This document shows, in pieces, positions 15,378 through 23,718 of a DNA stretch of 30,527 nucleotides. The first letter of the stretch is position 1. Every line of letters starts with the position of its first letter. The translations under genes and the position numbers were made by a program. The notes under the pieces are model-generated. The model worked only from the letters and a program-made list of their open reading frames with translations. It was not told the DNA's origin and did no database searches. The stretch spans positions 1 to 30,527 of the forward strand of contig CAYSWH010000020.1 in the NCBI GenBank assembly GCA_964434775.1, in the 5' to 3' direction. The stretch comes from CAYSWH01 sp964434775 (GTDB taxonomy: Bacteria; Patescibacteriota; JACMRA01).

Positions 15378-16004
15378 ATGCCTTTAGTACCAATGGTAAT
15401 CAAAAGAACTTTTGAAGGAGAGAGATCCATGGATTTGTATTCACGCTTGTTGGATGAAAGAATTGTTATGCTTACGCAAGGAGTGGATGATGATATTGCC
15501 AGTATCCTGGTAGCTCAACTTCTTTATTTACAAAGTGAGAACAATAGTAAAGATATAACTATGTACATTAATAGCCCGGGCGGAAGTGTTACCGCAATGT
15601 GGTCAATAATTGATACAATGAACCTGATTAAGCCGGATGTTTCAACTGTCTGTATTGGAATGGCTGCTTCTGCTGCCAGCGTAATTTTGGCTAGCGGAGG
15701 CAAAGGCAAAAGACAGATTCTACCTCATGCAGAAGTAATGATTCATCAACCTCTAGGTGGTGCTGAAGGTCAGGCAAGCGATATTGAAATTAGAGCAAAA
15801 CACATTCTAAAAACCAAGGAGCTAATGCATAATTATATGGCTGAAAAGACCGGACAAACTCCAGGTAAAATAGAAAAAGATATGGATAGAGACTTTTTTA
15901 TGAGTGCGGAAGAGGCAATCAAGTACGGAATTGCCGACACCATGATTGGTGAAAAAAACCTACCAAAAGTAGAAAATAACAACTTGAAGAAAAATGTTTA
16001 TTGA
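15378..16004 (+). CDS. clpP: ATP-dependent Clp protease proteolytic subunit
   Basis: The serine peptidase of the Clp complex, forming a 14-mer chamber fed by ClpX or ClpA/ClpC. The catalytic triad is complete: S98 in GMAASAAS (94-101), H123 in MIHQPLGG and D172 in MDRDFFMSAEEA; the numbering is one above the mature E. coli enzyme. The N-terminal axial-loop region (LVPMVIKRTFEGERSMDLYSRLL) and the oxyanion stretch SPGGSVTAMW (66-75) are typical. The 208-aa length is normal, with a Lys/Asn-rich tail of about 15 residues. No clpX follows; instead a membrane protein gene overlaps the 3' end by 11 bases. The ATG at 15378 has no Shine-Dalgarno sequence; upstream is an AT-rich leader. Confidence 0.97.
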   Translation: MPLVPMVIKRTFEGERSMDLYSRLLDERIVMLTQGVDDDIASILVAQLLYLQSENNSKDITMYINSPGGSVTAMWSIIDTMNLIKPDVSTVCIGMAASAASVILASGGKGKRQILPHAEVMIHQPLGGAEGQASDIEIRAKHILKTKELMHNYMAEKTGQTPGKIEKDMDRDFFMSAEEAIKYGIADTMIGEKNLPKVENNNLKKNVY

Positions 16005-16458
16005 CGTTAAATTTAACGAAAAAAAAGAAGAAGTCAAAAATCAGACTGAAGAACTTGGAGCTGGTATATCTTCTAAAAATCCTCTTAAGGAGATAAGTTT
16101 TATCGGAAAACTATTGGGAGTTATTTTGAGGAATATAAAAGATTACCTTGCAGGAATTTTTATGATGCCTTGGATATGGGTCTTTTCTTATCTATTCATA
16201 ATCTCCGTACTTTTTTGGATGACTAAGCCGGAACATTTGATTCTAATTGAAAGCCAACTTCCCGGTAACTTTACAATTGACGGTCTTTGGAGGAATTCCG
16301 TTATCTTTATCATTTTAAACTACACCATATCTTTCTTACTTAGAGAAACTCTACCCCGAATGAGAATCATCTTGTTTTCCGTAAGTTTACTGATATTATG
16401 TATCTTTGCCTATGTTGTTTGGTCGATTCTCTTTGGGATAGGAGCAATTAGTCTATAA
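15994..16458 (+). CDS. Three-span membrane protein of unknown function
   Basis: A 154-aa protein with a charged N-terminal ~45 residues (KFNEKKEEVKNQTEE) and three likely membrane helices (about 52-75, 101-117 and 125-150). I recognise no family. The ATG at 15994 lies inside the end of clpP in another frame, an 11-base overlap, so translational coupling to ClpP is likely. There is no other start before the first span except through non-ATG codons. A link to ClpP function, such as membrane localisation or a substrate, is only suggested by the overlap. Confidence 0.7.
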   Translation: MFIDVKFNEKKEEVKNQTEELGAGISSKNPLKEISFIGKLLGVILRNIKDYLAGIFMMPWIWVFSYLFIISVLFWMTKPEHLILIESQLPGNFTIDGLWRNSVIFIILNYTISFLLRETLPRMRIILFSVSLLILCIFAYVVWSILFGIGAISL

Positions 16459-16496
16459 TTGAAATAGTGATTTTGTTTGATTTAAGTATATTTATA

Positions 16497-16525
16497 TTGA
16501 CTTCGTATAATTTTTGATATAGTAA
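16497..16525 (+). promoter_or_regulatory. Candidate promoter upstream of the 72-aa gene
   Basis: TTGACT (16497-16502) with TATAGT (16518-16523, 15-base spacer) or TAGTAA (16520-16525, 17-base spacer). A second -10, a perfect TATAAT at 16569-16574 with a poor -35, lies closer to the ATG at 16587. The 15 bases 16496-16510 recur exactly at 16863-16877 upstream of purK. Confidence 0.4.
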
Positions 16526-16586
16526 CTTGGCAAAATTATTCATTTTATTCATAATTATTTTATCATTCTATAATAAGTAAAACACA

Positions 16587-16805
16587 ATGAAGGATAAACT
16601 TAAGCTGGTTTTTAGCCTAATAAGAGAAAACCCTCTAATCATTATTGTCGCCGCCGTGCTTTATGCTATCTGGCCGGTTGACTTCCCTTTGCCCATAGAA
16701 GATGCAATTTTTTTGGCATTAGCTATTTGGAATTGGTTGCAAAGGCCTCGCCACCTGCAAAATGATTCAAAAACAGTTAATAAATCGGAATTGGAAAAAA
16801 AGTAA
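16587..16805 (+). CDS. Small membrane protein, DUF1232-like
   Basis: A 72-aa protein. Residues about 18-50 (IIIVAAVLYAIWPVDFPLPIEDAIFLALAIW...) match the DUF1232 pattern of a helix, 'Y..wPiD..P...eD', and a second helix. A hydrophilic Lys/Glu tail follows. DUF1232 proteins are small two-helix membrane proteins without a defined role. It has its own promoter-like sequences and a short leader. The family call rests on the WPVD...P..ED motif, which is short, so a similar unrelated hairpin protein is possible. Confidence 0.65.
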   Translation: MKDKLKLVFSLIRENPLIIIVAAVLYAIWPVDFPLPIEDAIFLALAIWNWLQRPRHLQNDSKTVNKSELEKK

Positions 16806-16883
16806 ATTCTCTAGAATAATTAATACTATTAGATTTTAGTGAAATAAATTTATTTTATTTTAATTGACTTCGTATAACCATAA

Positions 16884-16912
16884 TTGACAGTATTATTTCT
16901 TTATTTTAAGAA
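16884..16912 (+). promoter_or_regulatory. Candidate promoter of purK
   Basis: TTGACA (16884-16889), a 17-base spacer and TAAGAA (16907-16912). The exact 15-base block shared with 16496-16510 lies just upstream at 16863-16877. Confidence 0.4.
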
Positions 16913-16942
16913 TATTTAGTAGGAAAATTTATTCATTTAATA

Positions 16943-18082
16943 ATGAACCGGATAGTATCAGAAATGAAAATAGGCATACTAGGTGGAGGTCAACTAGGCA
17001 GAATGTTAATCCATGCAGGAATTAATTGGGGATTAAACTTCTACGTATTAGACCCGGACCCGGAGGCTCCCTGCTCTTCTATTAATAAGAATTTCTCTGT
17101 AGGAGATATAACTGATTACGAGACTGTCTATAATTTTGGTAAAGAGCTTGATTTAATAACTATTGAAATCGAGAATGTCAATACTAAGGCCTTAAAAAAG
17201 CTTCAAAGGGAAGGAAAAAAGATTTATCCTCAACCGGAGATAATCGAGTTGGTTCAAAACAAACTTGCCCAAAAAAAATTTTATAAATCCCATAAATTTC
17301 CGACAGCGGACTTTGTGTCAGTCGAAAAAAATACAGATCTTAAAAGTCAAGTTAATTTTTTACCGGCAGTACAAAAACTAAATACCGAAGGATATGATGG
17401 AAAGGGTGTTATCATCTTGAAGGACTCAAAAGATTTATCCCAAGGCTTTGACAAACCAAGTTTCCTGGAAAAACTAATAGACTTTGATTGTGAGATATCA
17501 GTAATTGTCTCAAGAAACGAGAAAAATGAAACGCTAACCTATCCTCTAATTAGACAAGTAATGGATCCTAAGCTGAATTTGGTGAGCCACTTGATTTTTC
17601 CTGCTCAAGTTGAATCAAACATCGAAATAGAGGCTAGAAAAACTGCAGAAAAACTGGCCAATCAATTAAAACTGATCGGTATTATGGCGGTAGAAATGTT
17701 TGTAACAAAAGATAATCAAATATTAATAAATGAAGTTGCTCCCAGACCACACAATAGCGGTCATCATACCATAGAGGCCTCCAGAACTTCTCAATTTGAA
17801 CAGCATCTAAGAGCTATCCTGAATTTGTCATTGGGAAATACCGAAACTAATCCGTCAGCAATGATTAATCTAATCGGAGAAGTAAATTATTATCAAAATA
17901 GCAAAGATATGATAATTACTCAGTTAAGTAAATTTGATCAAACCCATCTTCATCTTTACGAAAAGAAAACTACAAAACCCGGAAGAAAAATGGGGCACGT
18001 GACAATTACGGGCAAAGATATCTTTGAAGTGAAAGAAAAGGTTGGGGAAATAAAAAGAATTTTACAGAATAAAGCAAATTAA
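16943..18082 (+). CDS. purK: N5-carboxyaminoimidazole ribonucleotide synthase (ATP-grasp)
   Basis: PurK uses ATP and bicarbonate to carboxylate AIR to N5-CAIR in purine synthesis. The N-terminal nucleotide-binding fold starts with KIGILGGGQLGRML (9-22). ATP-grasp motifs are clear: EIENVN (75-80), EGYDGKG (about 150-156) and NEVAPRPHNSGHHTIEA (about 271-287), followed by TSQFEQHLRAI. The C-terminal KPGRKMGHVT is also diagnostic. The 379-aa length is normal. Homologues begin with MKIGILGGG, so the ATG at 16964 (codon 8) is a good alternative start; the longer start adds seven residues. PurE, its usual partner, is not in the window, so the gene is an orphan here. Its stop shares a TTAA with the convergent surface protein gene. 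Confidence 0.95.
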   Translation: MNRIVSEMKIGILGGGQLGRMLIHAGINWGLNFYVLDPDPEAPCSSINKNFSVGDITDYETVYNFGKELDLITIEIENVNTKALKKLQREGKKIYPQPEIIELVQNKLAQKKFYKSHKFPTADFVSVEKNTDLKSQVNFLPAVQKLNTEGYDGKGVIILKDSKDLSQGFDKPSFLEKLIDFDCEISVIVSRNEKNETLTYPLIRQVMDPKLNLVSHLIFPAQVESNIEIEARKTAEKLANQLKLIGIMAVEMFVTKDNQILINEVAPRPHNSGHHTIEASRTSQFEQHLRAILNLSLGNTETNPSAMINLIGEVNYYQNSKDMIITQLSKFDQTHLHLYEKKTTKPGRKMGHVTITGKDIFEVKEKVGEIKRILQNKAN

Positions 18083-19500
18083 TCATTTAAAGCTTTACAC
18101 TCTCCTTGAGAATTCACCCCACCTACCTTTTCCCAAATAGTCTTATTATCTGTCTTTACACACTCTTCATCCCAGTAAACTGTTAATTGATTAGCATTGA
18201 CCCCTCCAAATATGTCTCCGTAAACGTTTTGACAGAGCTGCTTCAAATCTGCAGAGTTACTCTGGCACTTTCCTTTATCTTGAGCAGCAGATTGATCTCT
18301 CAGCGTCTTCCAATTTTTATTATCGGTACAAACGCATTCTTCATCCCAATAATATATCCATTGATTTTCCGGCTCCGGCTCAGGTTGCTGTTGACCACCT
18401 TCACAGAAAGACATATCAACCACTTCAAAACTTTGGTTACATACGCATTTTGTCTCCCCTGGCCATGTCCAATTATCTTTATACGTTTCTTCACCCGGAT
18501 TTGGACACCCTGTTTTACTTGGTTCCGGCTCAGGAGTTGGCTCCGGCTCAGGTTGCTGTTGACCACCTTCACAGAAAGACATATCAACCACTTCAAAACT
18601 TTGGTTACATACGCATTTTGTCTCCCCTGGCCATGTCCAATTATCTTTATACGTTTCTTCACCCGGATTTGGACACCCTGTTTTACTTGGTTCCGGAGGC
18701 TCTTGAGGAGTTACCGGATCAGAATTATCATCGCTTCCCCACTCTGAATCATTACTACAATCATACAACTCAAAAATATTATCATATAAGTTTGAAGGAT
18801 TGGGTGTTAATGGTATATGAACTTGCTTACCGTTAACAATTGTAAAAGCATATGCTTTTTTGTTTGTATCGAAAGAAACATTACTTGAAGAAGTGTTTGT
18901 TCTTCCCCGATAAAAAGTCCGATTTTCGTCCTTATAATAAAGCCAAAAATTCTTTGTCAATTCTAAGTAATCGGCAGGCAGGCAGAAAGCCTTAATAGTA
19001 ACATTTTGGCTATTTGACTGACTGTTAGGAGTAGCTATATTGCTGGTAGTGCAGTTCTTAATAGGAACAACAACCTGTGCATTTTCGGTTACTTCAGCGT
19101 CTTTATCAATCCAATTACCGGTTTCGTCCTGGACTGAGACACGAATATATCCACCCAATGTAACCCCGTTATCGCCCGGGGTTCTGAATCCGTTATCTGC
19201 CGTATGTTTAATTTCTTTTCTATCACCACTTAACCTGTGCAGCTTATAATTCAAACCTTCTATCTCTTGATTGTTATTTTCACATTTAGCCTTGATATAC
19301 ATTCTCGTTGTATTAGAAGCTCCGGCTTGGTTATACTCATTTAGAAAAGCCAAGCTGCCAGCTACAATCAGAATTACCGATACTACAAATATCCCCAAAA
19401 CTGCTGAAATTCCTTTTTTTGTTTTTATTTTTTTGATTACAGAAGAAATTTTTAATTTACCTTGCTCCTCGGCAACAGAATGAGCTCGTTTCTTTTGCAT
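18079..19500 (-). CDS. Anchored extracytoplasmic repeat protein with YWDEEC domain
   Basis: A 473-aa protein with a short basic cytoplasmic N-terminus, one membrane span (31-53) and a large external part. It contains a beta domain (about 66-150; NGVTLGGYIRVSVQD), a second beta domain (about 166-250) and a Pro/Glu linker. Then come two identical Cys-rich units of 56 residues (from about 271 and 327; CPNPGEETYKDNWTWPGETK), and a C-terminal domain (about 382-473) with two YWDEECV.TDNK motifs (384 and 442). Ten or more cysteines suggest disulfides. I recognise no family. It is a paralogue of the 504-aa protein encoded just upstream. It has a strong own promoter at 19536-19564. The shared TTAA stop with purK marks its end. 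Surface or adhesive function is inferred only from topology and repeats. Confidence 0.85.
   Translation of the reverse strand: MQKKRAHSVAEEQGKLKISSVIKKIKTKKGISAVLGIFVVSVILIVAGSLAFLNEYNQAGASNTTRMYIKAKCENNNQEIEGLNYKLHRLSGDRKEIKHTADNGFRTPGDNGVTLGGYIRVSVQDETGNWIDKDAEVTENAQVVVPIKNCTTSNIATPNSQSNSQNVTIKAFCLPADYLELTKNFWLYYKDENRTFYRGRTNTSSSNVSFDTNKKAYAFTIVNGKQVHIPLTPNPSNLYDNIFELYDCSNDSEWGSDDNSDPVTPQEPPEPSKTGCPNPGEETYKDNWTWPGETKCVCNQSFEVVDMSFCEGGQQQPEPEPTPEPEPSKTGCPNPGEETYKDNWTWPGETKCVCNQSFEVVDMSFCEGGQQQPEPEPENQWIYYWDEECVCTDNKNWKTLRDQSAAQDKGKCQSNSADLKQLCQNVYGDIFGGVNANQLTVYWDEECVKTDNKTIWEKVGGVNSQGECKALND
18371..18528 (-). repeat. Perfect 158-bp tandem repeat, C-terminal copy
   Basis: Identical by eye to 18539-18696 at a period of 168 bp (56 codons). 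It encodes the Cys-rich CPNPGEE...SFCEGG unit. Complete nucleotide identity, including third codon positions, indicates a very recent duplication or ongoing homogenisation. Confidence 0.92.
18539..18696 (-). repeat. Perfect 158-bp tandem repeat, N-terminal copy
   Basis: Partner of 18371-18528; see that entry. The two copies are joined by a 10-base segment encoding part of the Pro/Glu linker. Confidence 0.92.
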
Positions 19501-19535
19501 ACTTTTTTGTTTTTTATTTTTTGTTTATAAAAATA

Positions 19536-19564
19536 ATTATAAATCAATTTGTTTTCTTGGTCAA
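19536..19564 (-). promoter_or_regulatory. Strong promoter for the 473-aa surface protein gene
   Basis: On the minus strand TTGACC (19559-19564), 17 bases and a consensus TATAAT (19536-19541), about 36 bases before the ATG at 19500. The best sigma-70-type promoter in the window. Confidence 0.75.
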
Positions 19565-19610
19565 TTTTAGGGTTGAGATTTCAAACAGGTTCTTATTGCT
19601 AAGACAATTA

Positions 19611-21125
19611 CTACCTGTCATTTAGACCAACACACTCCGCCGGATCAGAGACGTTCGGTTCGTTTACCCAAATAGTCTTGTTATCTGTCTTAACGCACTC
19701 TTCATCCCAATAAGTAATTACATTACTCTCAAATACTCCGGGGTAAACCTGTTTACACAACTGCTGTAAATCAGAGGAATTACCTTGACACCTGCCTTTA
19801 TCTTGAGCAGAAGGCTGCTCTCTGAGACTTTTCCAGGACTTATTATCTGTACAAACACATTCTTCATCCCAATAATATACCCAAGAAGAATTATTCTCTG
19901 AAGAAGGATCCGTTTCTTTGGGTTCCGGCGAACCAACCGACTTTTCACCAAAGTCCCCAGGCACATCTTCCTCGCAATTTATAAGCTCCCATATGTTGTC
20001 TACTCTATTTGTTGAATCTACTTTCACACTCAAATGAACTTCCCTACCGTCTACTATCACATATGCATTTAGGGTTTTACCAAGAACTACATTCGGATCA
20101 ACATTTACAAGCGATGAATTTGTGTTCGTGGTTCCTCTGTAGAAAACATTCCCGCTATCTTTATAATAAACTGTGAAGTTTTTCTTTATTTCATTTTCCC
20201 TGGCACCATTTTTCATACAGAAGGCTTTTAACTCTACTTGAGAAATATTATTTTTGATAGGCTTTTCTTCTTCTGATAATTCAGGAGTTCCGTAATCTTC
20301 CACACAATTGTCCAATTCCCAAACGTTATCCCACTCGTTAGAAGACCCCGGATTAAGCGGAATATGAATTTCTCTTCCGTCCACTTTGACATATGCAACA
20401 GCAGTTTTACTCTTTGGGTAAGTAAAAGTTGCTGAATCAGTAGTCGTTATTCCTGAATGAAAAACCTTATTCTCACCTTCAAAGAAAACCCAAAAATGTT
20501 TTCTTATTTCCTTTCTACCATCAGGCATACAATAAGCCTTTAGGGTTAAACTATGTTCAGTTAGCCCACCACCACAATTATCTATGGGAACAACAACTTG
20601 AACATTTTGTTTTACAGAAACATCTTTTTCAATCCAGTTACCGGAAGGATCTTGAACCGATACTCTAATAGTTCCCCCTAAAGTTACTCCATTTTCTCCG
20701 GGTACTTGATAACCGTTGTCTGAGGTGTGACTGATAGAGCCGTCACTTCTTAATCTGCTTAGCTTATATCTAAGTCCGGTTAATTCCTGATTGTTATTTT
20801 GGCAGACTGCACTTACATACATTCTTGTCATTTCTGAAGCACCGGCCTGTTCGTCATCAGCTTGATTCATATATGCCACTCCGCCTGCAAACAGAAGAAT
20901 ACCTAAAATTAGACTAAATGCTCCGACTGCAAGCAAGCCTTTCTTGGAAGTTAGTTTATCTTTTAGTGATTTCGGTTTTTTTGATACTGGACTCCTATAT
21001 TTCTGAGAAAAAAAGCTTCCGTGATTATCTAAGTTCTGGCCGGAATAAGAACTAGGATTTTTTTGGGCATATCTACCATTATAACTTTGGTTATACCCTG
21101 GTGAGTATTTATTTTTTTGTTCCAT
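19611..21125 (-). CDS. Anchored extracytoplasmic protein with YWDEEC domain, paralogue
   Basis: A 504-aa paralogue of the 473-aa protein. A Tyr/Ser/Asn/Gln-rich basic cytoplasmic part (1-60) leads into one membrane span (63-87) and the shared AGASEMTRMYVSAVC entry to the external part. It has the same first beta domain (about 100-185), then two related beta domains in tandem (about 193-275 and 295-385; each ending WDN(V/I)WEL.NC). It has no 56-residue Cys-rich units. A short linker leads to the same C-terminal domain with two YWDEECV.TDNK motifs. Architecture suggests a surface protein assembled from shuffled modules. It has its own promoter (21165-21193) and lies 110 bp upstream of its paralogue on the same strand. 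The function is unknown. Confidence 0.85.
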   Translation of the reverse strand: MEQKNKYSPGYNQSYNGRYAQKNPSSYSGQNLDNHGSFFSQKYRSPVSKKPKSLKDKLTSKKGLLAVGAFSLILGILLFAGGVAYMNQADDEQAGASEMTRMYVSAVCQNNNQELTGLRYKLSRLRSDGSISHTSDNGYQVPGENGVTLGGTIRVSVQDPSGNWIEKDVSVKQNVQVVVPIDNCGGGLTEHSLTLKAYCMPDGRKEIRKHFWVFFEGENKVFHSGITTTDSATFTYPKSKTAVAYVKVDGREIHIPLNPGSSNEWDNVWELDNCVEDYGTPELSEEEKPIKNNISQVELKAFCMKNGARENEIKKNFTVYYKDSGNVFYRGTTNTNSSLVNVDPNVVLGKTLNAYVIVDGREVHLSVKVDSTNRVDNIWELINCEEDVPGDFGEKSVGSPEPKETDPSSENNSSWVYYWDEECVCTDNKSWKSLREQPSAQDKGRCQGNSSDLQQLCKQVYPGVFESNVITYWDEECVKTDNKTIWVNEPNVSDPAECVGLNDR

Positions 21126-21164
21126 ATTATTTGTTTTTGTTTGCTTTTAGCTCAATACTTATAA

Positions 21165-21193
21165 ATAATACATCAATAGATTACTATAGTTAA
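21165..21193 (-). promoter_or_regulatory. Promoter for the 504-aa surface protein gene
   Basis: On the minus strand TTAACT (21188-21193), 17 bases and TATTAT (21165-21170), about 40 bases before the ATG at 21125. Confidence 0.5.
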
Positions 21194-21250
21194 AATCTTT
21201 ATTGACGTTTTTCGAGCTCAAAGATTATTTTTTTTCTTAGCTAAAAAAAG

Positions 21251-22555
21251 TTAAGAGAATTTTACTTCCATACCTATCTTCCTAATTTTATTCCAAAAAT
21301 CCGGAAAGGACTTAGTCACAACCTCTGGATTAACAATCTCCAATCGGTTAATTTTGCTACCGGCTACAGCAAAGGACATCGCCATTCTATGATCTTTGTA
21401 GGTTTCAATTTGAGCTGCTTTGGGTTTATCGCCGATTATTTCAATCCAATTGTTACCAATTGTTGATTCAATGCCAATTTTGGATAGTTCATTTTTTAGT
21501 GCCTGCAAACGATCTGTTTCCTTTCCTTTCAAAGTAGATAGTCCTTTAATCATTGTTCTGCCCTCTGCAAAGGAAGCAACTACTGCCAAGGTTTGAGCAG
21601 TATCCGGCATGTTTTCCATATCAACTTCAATTGCCTTTAATTTTCCAACAGGCCCTTTAACTTCAATCCATCTTTCAGCTGCATTAGAAATAACTGTACA
21701 ACCCATTTCTTTTAGAATCTCAGGAAATTTTACATCTCCTTGGACACTTTCCGGGCTAATATTTTGAACCCTTATGCCTTGTCCACTTATGGCCGCAATA
21801 CCCCAAAAATAGGAACAACCGCTGGCATCTCCATCAATCCTATAGGTTTTTGAGATTTGATAGTTATGACCTGAATCTACAATATACTTTTTGTAATTTT
21901 CGTTGACAATGTTTACTCCAAAGTCACTCATTATTCCTTGAGTCATGTCAATATAAGATTTGGAAACCTGCTCTCCGAGTACTTCTATCTCTAAATCGTT
22001 TTTCAAAACAGGAGCTATTAGCAAGAGAGCAGTAAAAAACTGGCTGGAAACCGAACCGTTCAAAGCAACTTTACCACCTAAAATAGATTTTTGATTAATG
22101 TACCTAACCGGCAAACATCCTTCTTTGCCTAAATATTCAAACCTACAACCTAATTCCTTGAGAGCATCAAATAGGTCTTTCATCGGCCTCTCAAGCATCT
22201 TTCCTTCTCCTGTCAAAATAAATTCCCCCGAAACTAAAGCCGAAACTGCAGCCAAAAATCTCCCGGTTGTTCCGGCAATTCCACAATTAAGTTCTCCTTT
22301 AAATTCTTTAAAATGACCACCGTTTCCATGCACTTCCAAACCATCGCAAGCTCTAAAAAAATGAATCCCAAGTTTATTCAAGTTTTCCATCAATAATCTG
22401 CTATCGTCACTTTCTGATAAACCTTGTAAAGTAGTTTTACCCTTAACTAGTGAAGAAATTACAAGAGCCCTATTAGTATCACTCTTAGATCCGGGGATTG
22501 ATATCAATTTGGTAGAATCTGTAGGAACTAGAGGTGTTAATTGACAAATGGACAT
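21251..22555 (-). CDS. aroA: 3-phosphoshikimate 1-carboxyvinyltransferase (EPSP synthase)
   Basis: Joins shikimate 3-phosphate and phosphoenolpyruvate to give EPSP, the sixth step of the shikimate pathway. The 434-aa length is normal. Substrate residues are visible: K24 and R29 in PGSKSDTNRAL, the loop GIAGTTGRF (92-100) with R99, SVSSQF (168-173), the catalytic Asp D312 in VDMENMPDTAQTLAV, KETDRL (345-350) and YKDHRMAM (386-393). The glyphosate-site loop is GTTGRF where E. coli has GTAMRP; whether this changes inhibitor sensitivity cannot be judged from sequence. No other shikimate gene is present. It lies 49 bp downstream of the ROK kinase gene on the same strand, so the two are probably cotranscribed although their functions are unrelated. 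Confidence 0.95.
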   Translation of the reverse strand: MSICQLTPLVPTDSTKLISIPGSKSDTNRALVISSLVKGKTTLQGLSESDDSRLLMENLNKLGIHFFRACDGLEVHGNGGHFKEFKGELNCGIAGTTGRFLAAVSALVSGEFILTGEGKMLERPMKDLFDALKELGCRFEYLGKEGCLPVRYINQKSILGGKVALNGSVSSQFFTALLLIAPVLKNDLEIEVLGEQVSKSYIDMTQGIMSDFGVNIVNENYKKYIVDSGHNYQISKTYRIDGDASGCSYFWGIAAISGQGIRVQNISPESVQGDVKFPEILKEMGCTVISNAAERWIEVKGPVGKLKAIEVDMENMPDTAQTLAVVASFAEGRTMIKGLSTLKGKETDRLQALKNELSKIGIESTIGNNWIEIIGDKPKAAQIETYKDHRMAMSFAVAGSKINRLEIVNPEVVTKSFPDFWNKIRKIGMEVKFS

Positions 22556-22604
22556 AAAATTTTTAACAAATTAAAAATAATTCTAAAACACTTGTTTATT
22601 AAAA

Positions 22605-23567
22605 CTAATTCTCACTCAACTTTTCCGCCAAAGCTGCAGCACCCCAAAGCGGTGATTCATCGCCCAACACTCCTTTTTTTATTTTAAAGTCAATCTTCGG
22701 CATCTTGGACTCGTAGGCTGTTTTGATTAAATTTGACCAAAATCTTGAACCGGCCTTAATTACACTTCCTCCGAAAACAAAAAGTTCTAGGTTTAAAATG
22801 TTTGCCGTATTAGCTACCCCCACACCAAGTGCCCAAGATGAAAGGTCTAAGGCATCCTTAGCTAAATCATCTTCGTGATCGGCAGCCTCAGCCACTACTT
22901 TGGCAGTTATTTTATAAGGATCATTGTCTACCATTTTTTTGAGTACAGAGCCTTTATTTGGTTCGTCTTGCAACCAACGACGAGCCCTTCTGGCAATAAA
23001 AGTTCCTGATGAATATCTATAGATACACCCCCTCCTATCCCACCATCTGGGGCCGTGCGGATCTACCATCATATGCCCTATCTCCCCGGCCAGTCCTTGA
23101 AAGCCGTGCCAAACTTGATTGTTTAAAACAAGACCTCCCCCGACTCCGGTGGAAACAGTTATAAACATCATATCGCTAAATCCTTTACCACTTCCAAAAG
23201 CATGCTCCCCCGCTGCGGACGCGTTTGCATCATTCTCAATAACCACATTTATAGAACCAAATTTTGCTATAAGTTCCTGTTTCAAATCAATTTTATCCCA
23301 GCCTTCATGCGTATGAGATAATAAAACTTTACCGGATTTAAAGTCTACCGGACCGCCAAAGCTTACGCCAATTGCTTGGGGCTTTTTACCACCCAGAACT
23401 TTTTCAGCCAAATGGATCATCTGCTCTAAATGATCTTGGGCACCTCGACAACTACTCATTTCCAGCCTTTGATAATTTAACCATTTTTCCTCACCTGAAT
23501 TCTTTATAGCGGCTGCCAACTTGGTATTGCCAAAATCTAAGGCTAGAATTAAATTTTCCTCTCCCAT
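22605..23567 (-). CDS. ROK family sugar kinase with degenerate zinc motif
   Basis: ROK proteins are sugar kinases (glucokinase, N-acetylsugar kinases) or repressors; this one has no helix-turn-helix domain, so it belongs to the kinase type. Residues 8-16 (LALDFGNTK) bind phosphate, ENDANASAAGEHAFG (111-125) carries the catalytic Asp D113, and STGVGGGLVLNN (139-150) is the second phosphate motif. GEIGH (161-165) keeps the sugar/zinc His. The next motif, normally CxCGxxGCxE, reads WWDRRGCIYRYSSG (175-188): only C181 remains and the sugar-contacting Glu is Tyr183. The 320-aa length is normal. The fold is complete, but substrate specificity and even activity are uncertain because of these changes. 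It is likely first in an operon with aroA. Confidence 0.88.
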   Translation of the reverse strand: MGEENLILALDFGNTKLAAAIKNSGEEKWLNYQRLEMSSCRGAQDHLEQMIHLAEKVLGGKKPQAIGVSFGGPVDFKSGKVLLSHTHEGWDKIDLKQELIAKFGSINVVIENDANASAAGEHAFGSGKGFSDMMFITVSTGVGGGLVLNNQVWHGFQGLAGEIGHMMVDPHGPRWWDRRGCIYRYSSGTFIARRARRWLQDEPNKGSVLKKMVDNDPYKITAKVVAEAADHEDDLAKDALDLSSWALGVGVANTANILNLELFVFGGSVIKAGSRFWSNLIKTAYESKMPKIDFKIKKGVLGDESPLWGAAALAEKLSEN

Positions 23568-23594
23568 ATATTTAATTTTATAATTTACTGCAAA

Positions 23595-23623
23595 AGTATC
23601 AATTCCCAGGAAAAACTAATCAA
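23595..23623 (-). promoter_or_regulatory. Weak candidate promoter of the ROK-aroA unit
   Basis: On the minus strand TTGATT (23618-23623), 17 bases and GATACT (23595-23600), 28 bases before the ATG at 23567. Confidence 0.35.
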
Positions 23624-23718
23624 CAAAAAAATGGCCTAAGTCATTCGTGTTTTTGAGTTACTTAAGCATATTAGATCACAAATAACCACAATCACAGAGA
23701 ATAGTCAATAAAAATATC

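Noticed and set aside
18371..18696. Possible CRISPR-like array
   Set aside because: There are only two units, each 158 bp, in frame inside a coding sequence, with no spacer pattern or cas genes.
18187..18836. Long plus-strand and third-frame readings opposite the surface protein genes
   Set aside because: They are antisense shadows; their repeats reflect the 158-bp duplication in the real gene, which has promoter, membrane span and paralogue support.
21225..21256. A terminator after aroA (TTAGCTAA with T and A runs)
   Set aside because: The stem is almost entirely A/T with an internal mismatch and no GC core, so stability is doubtful.
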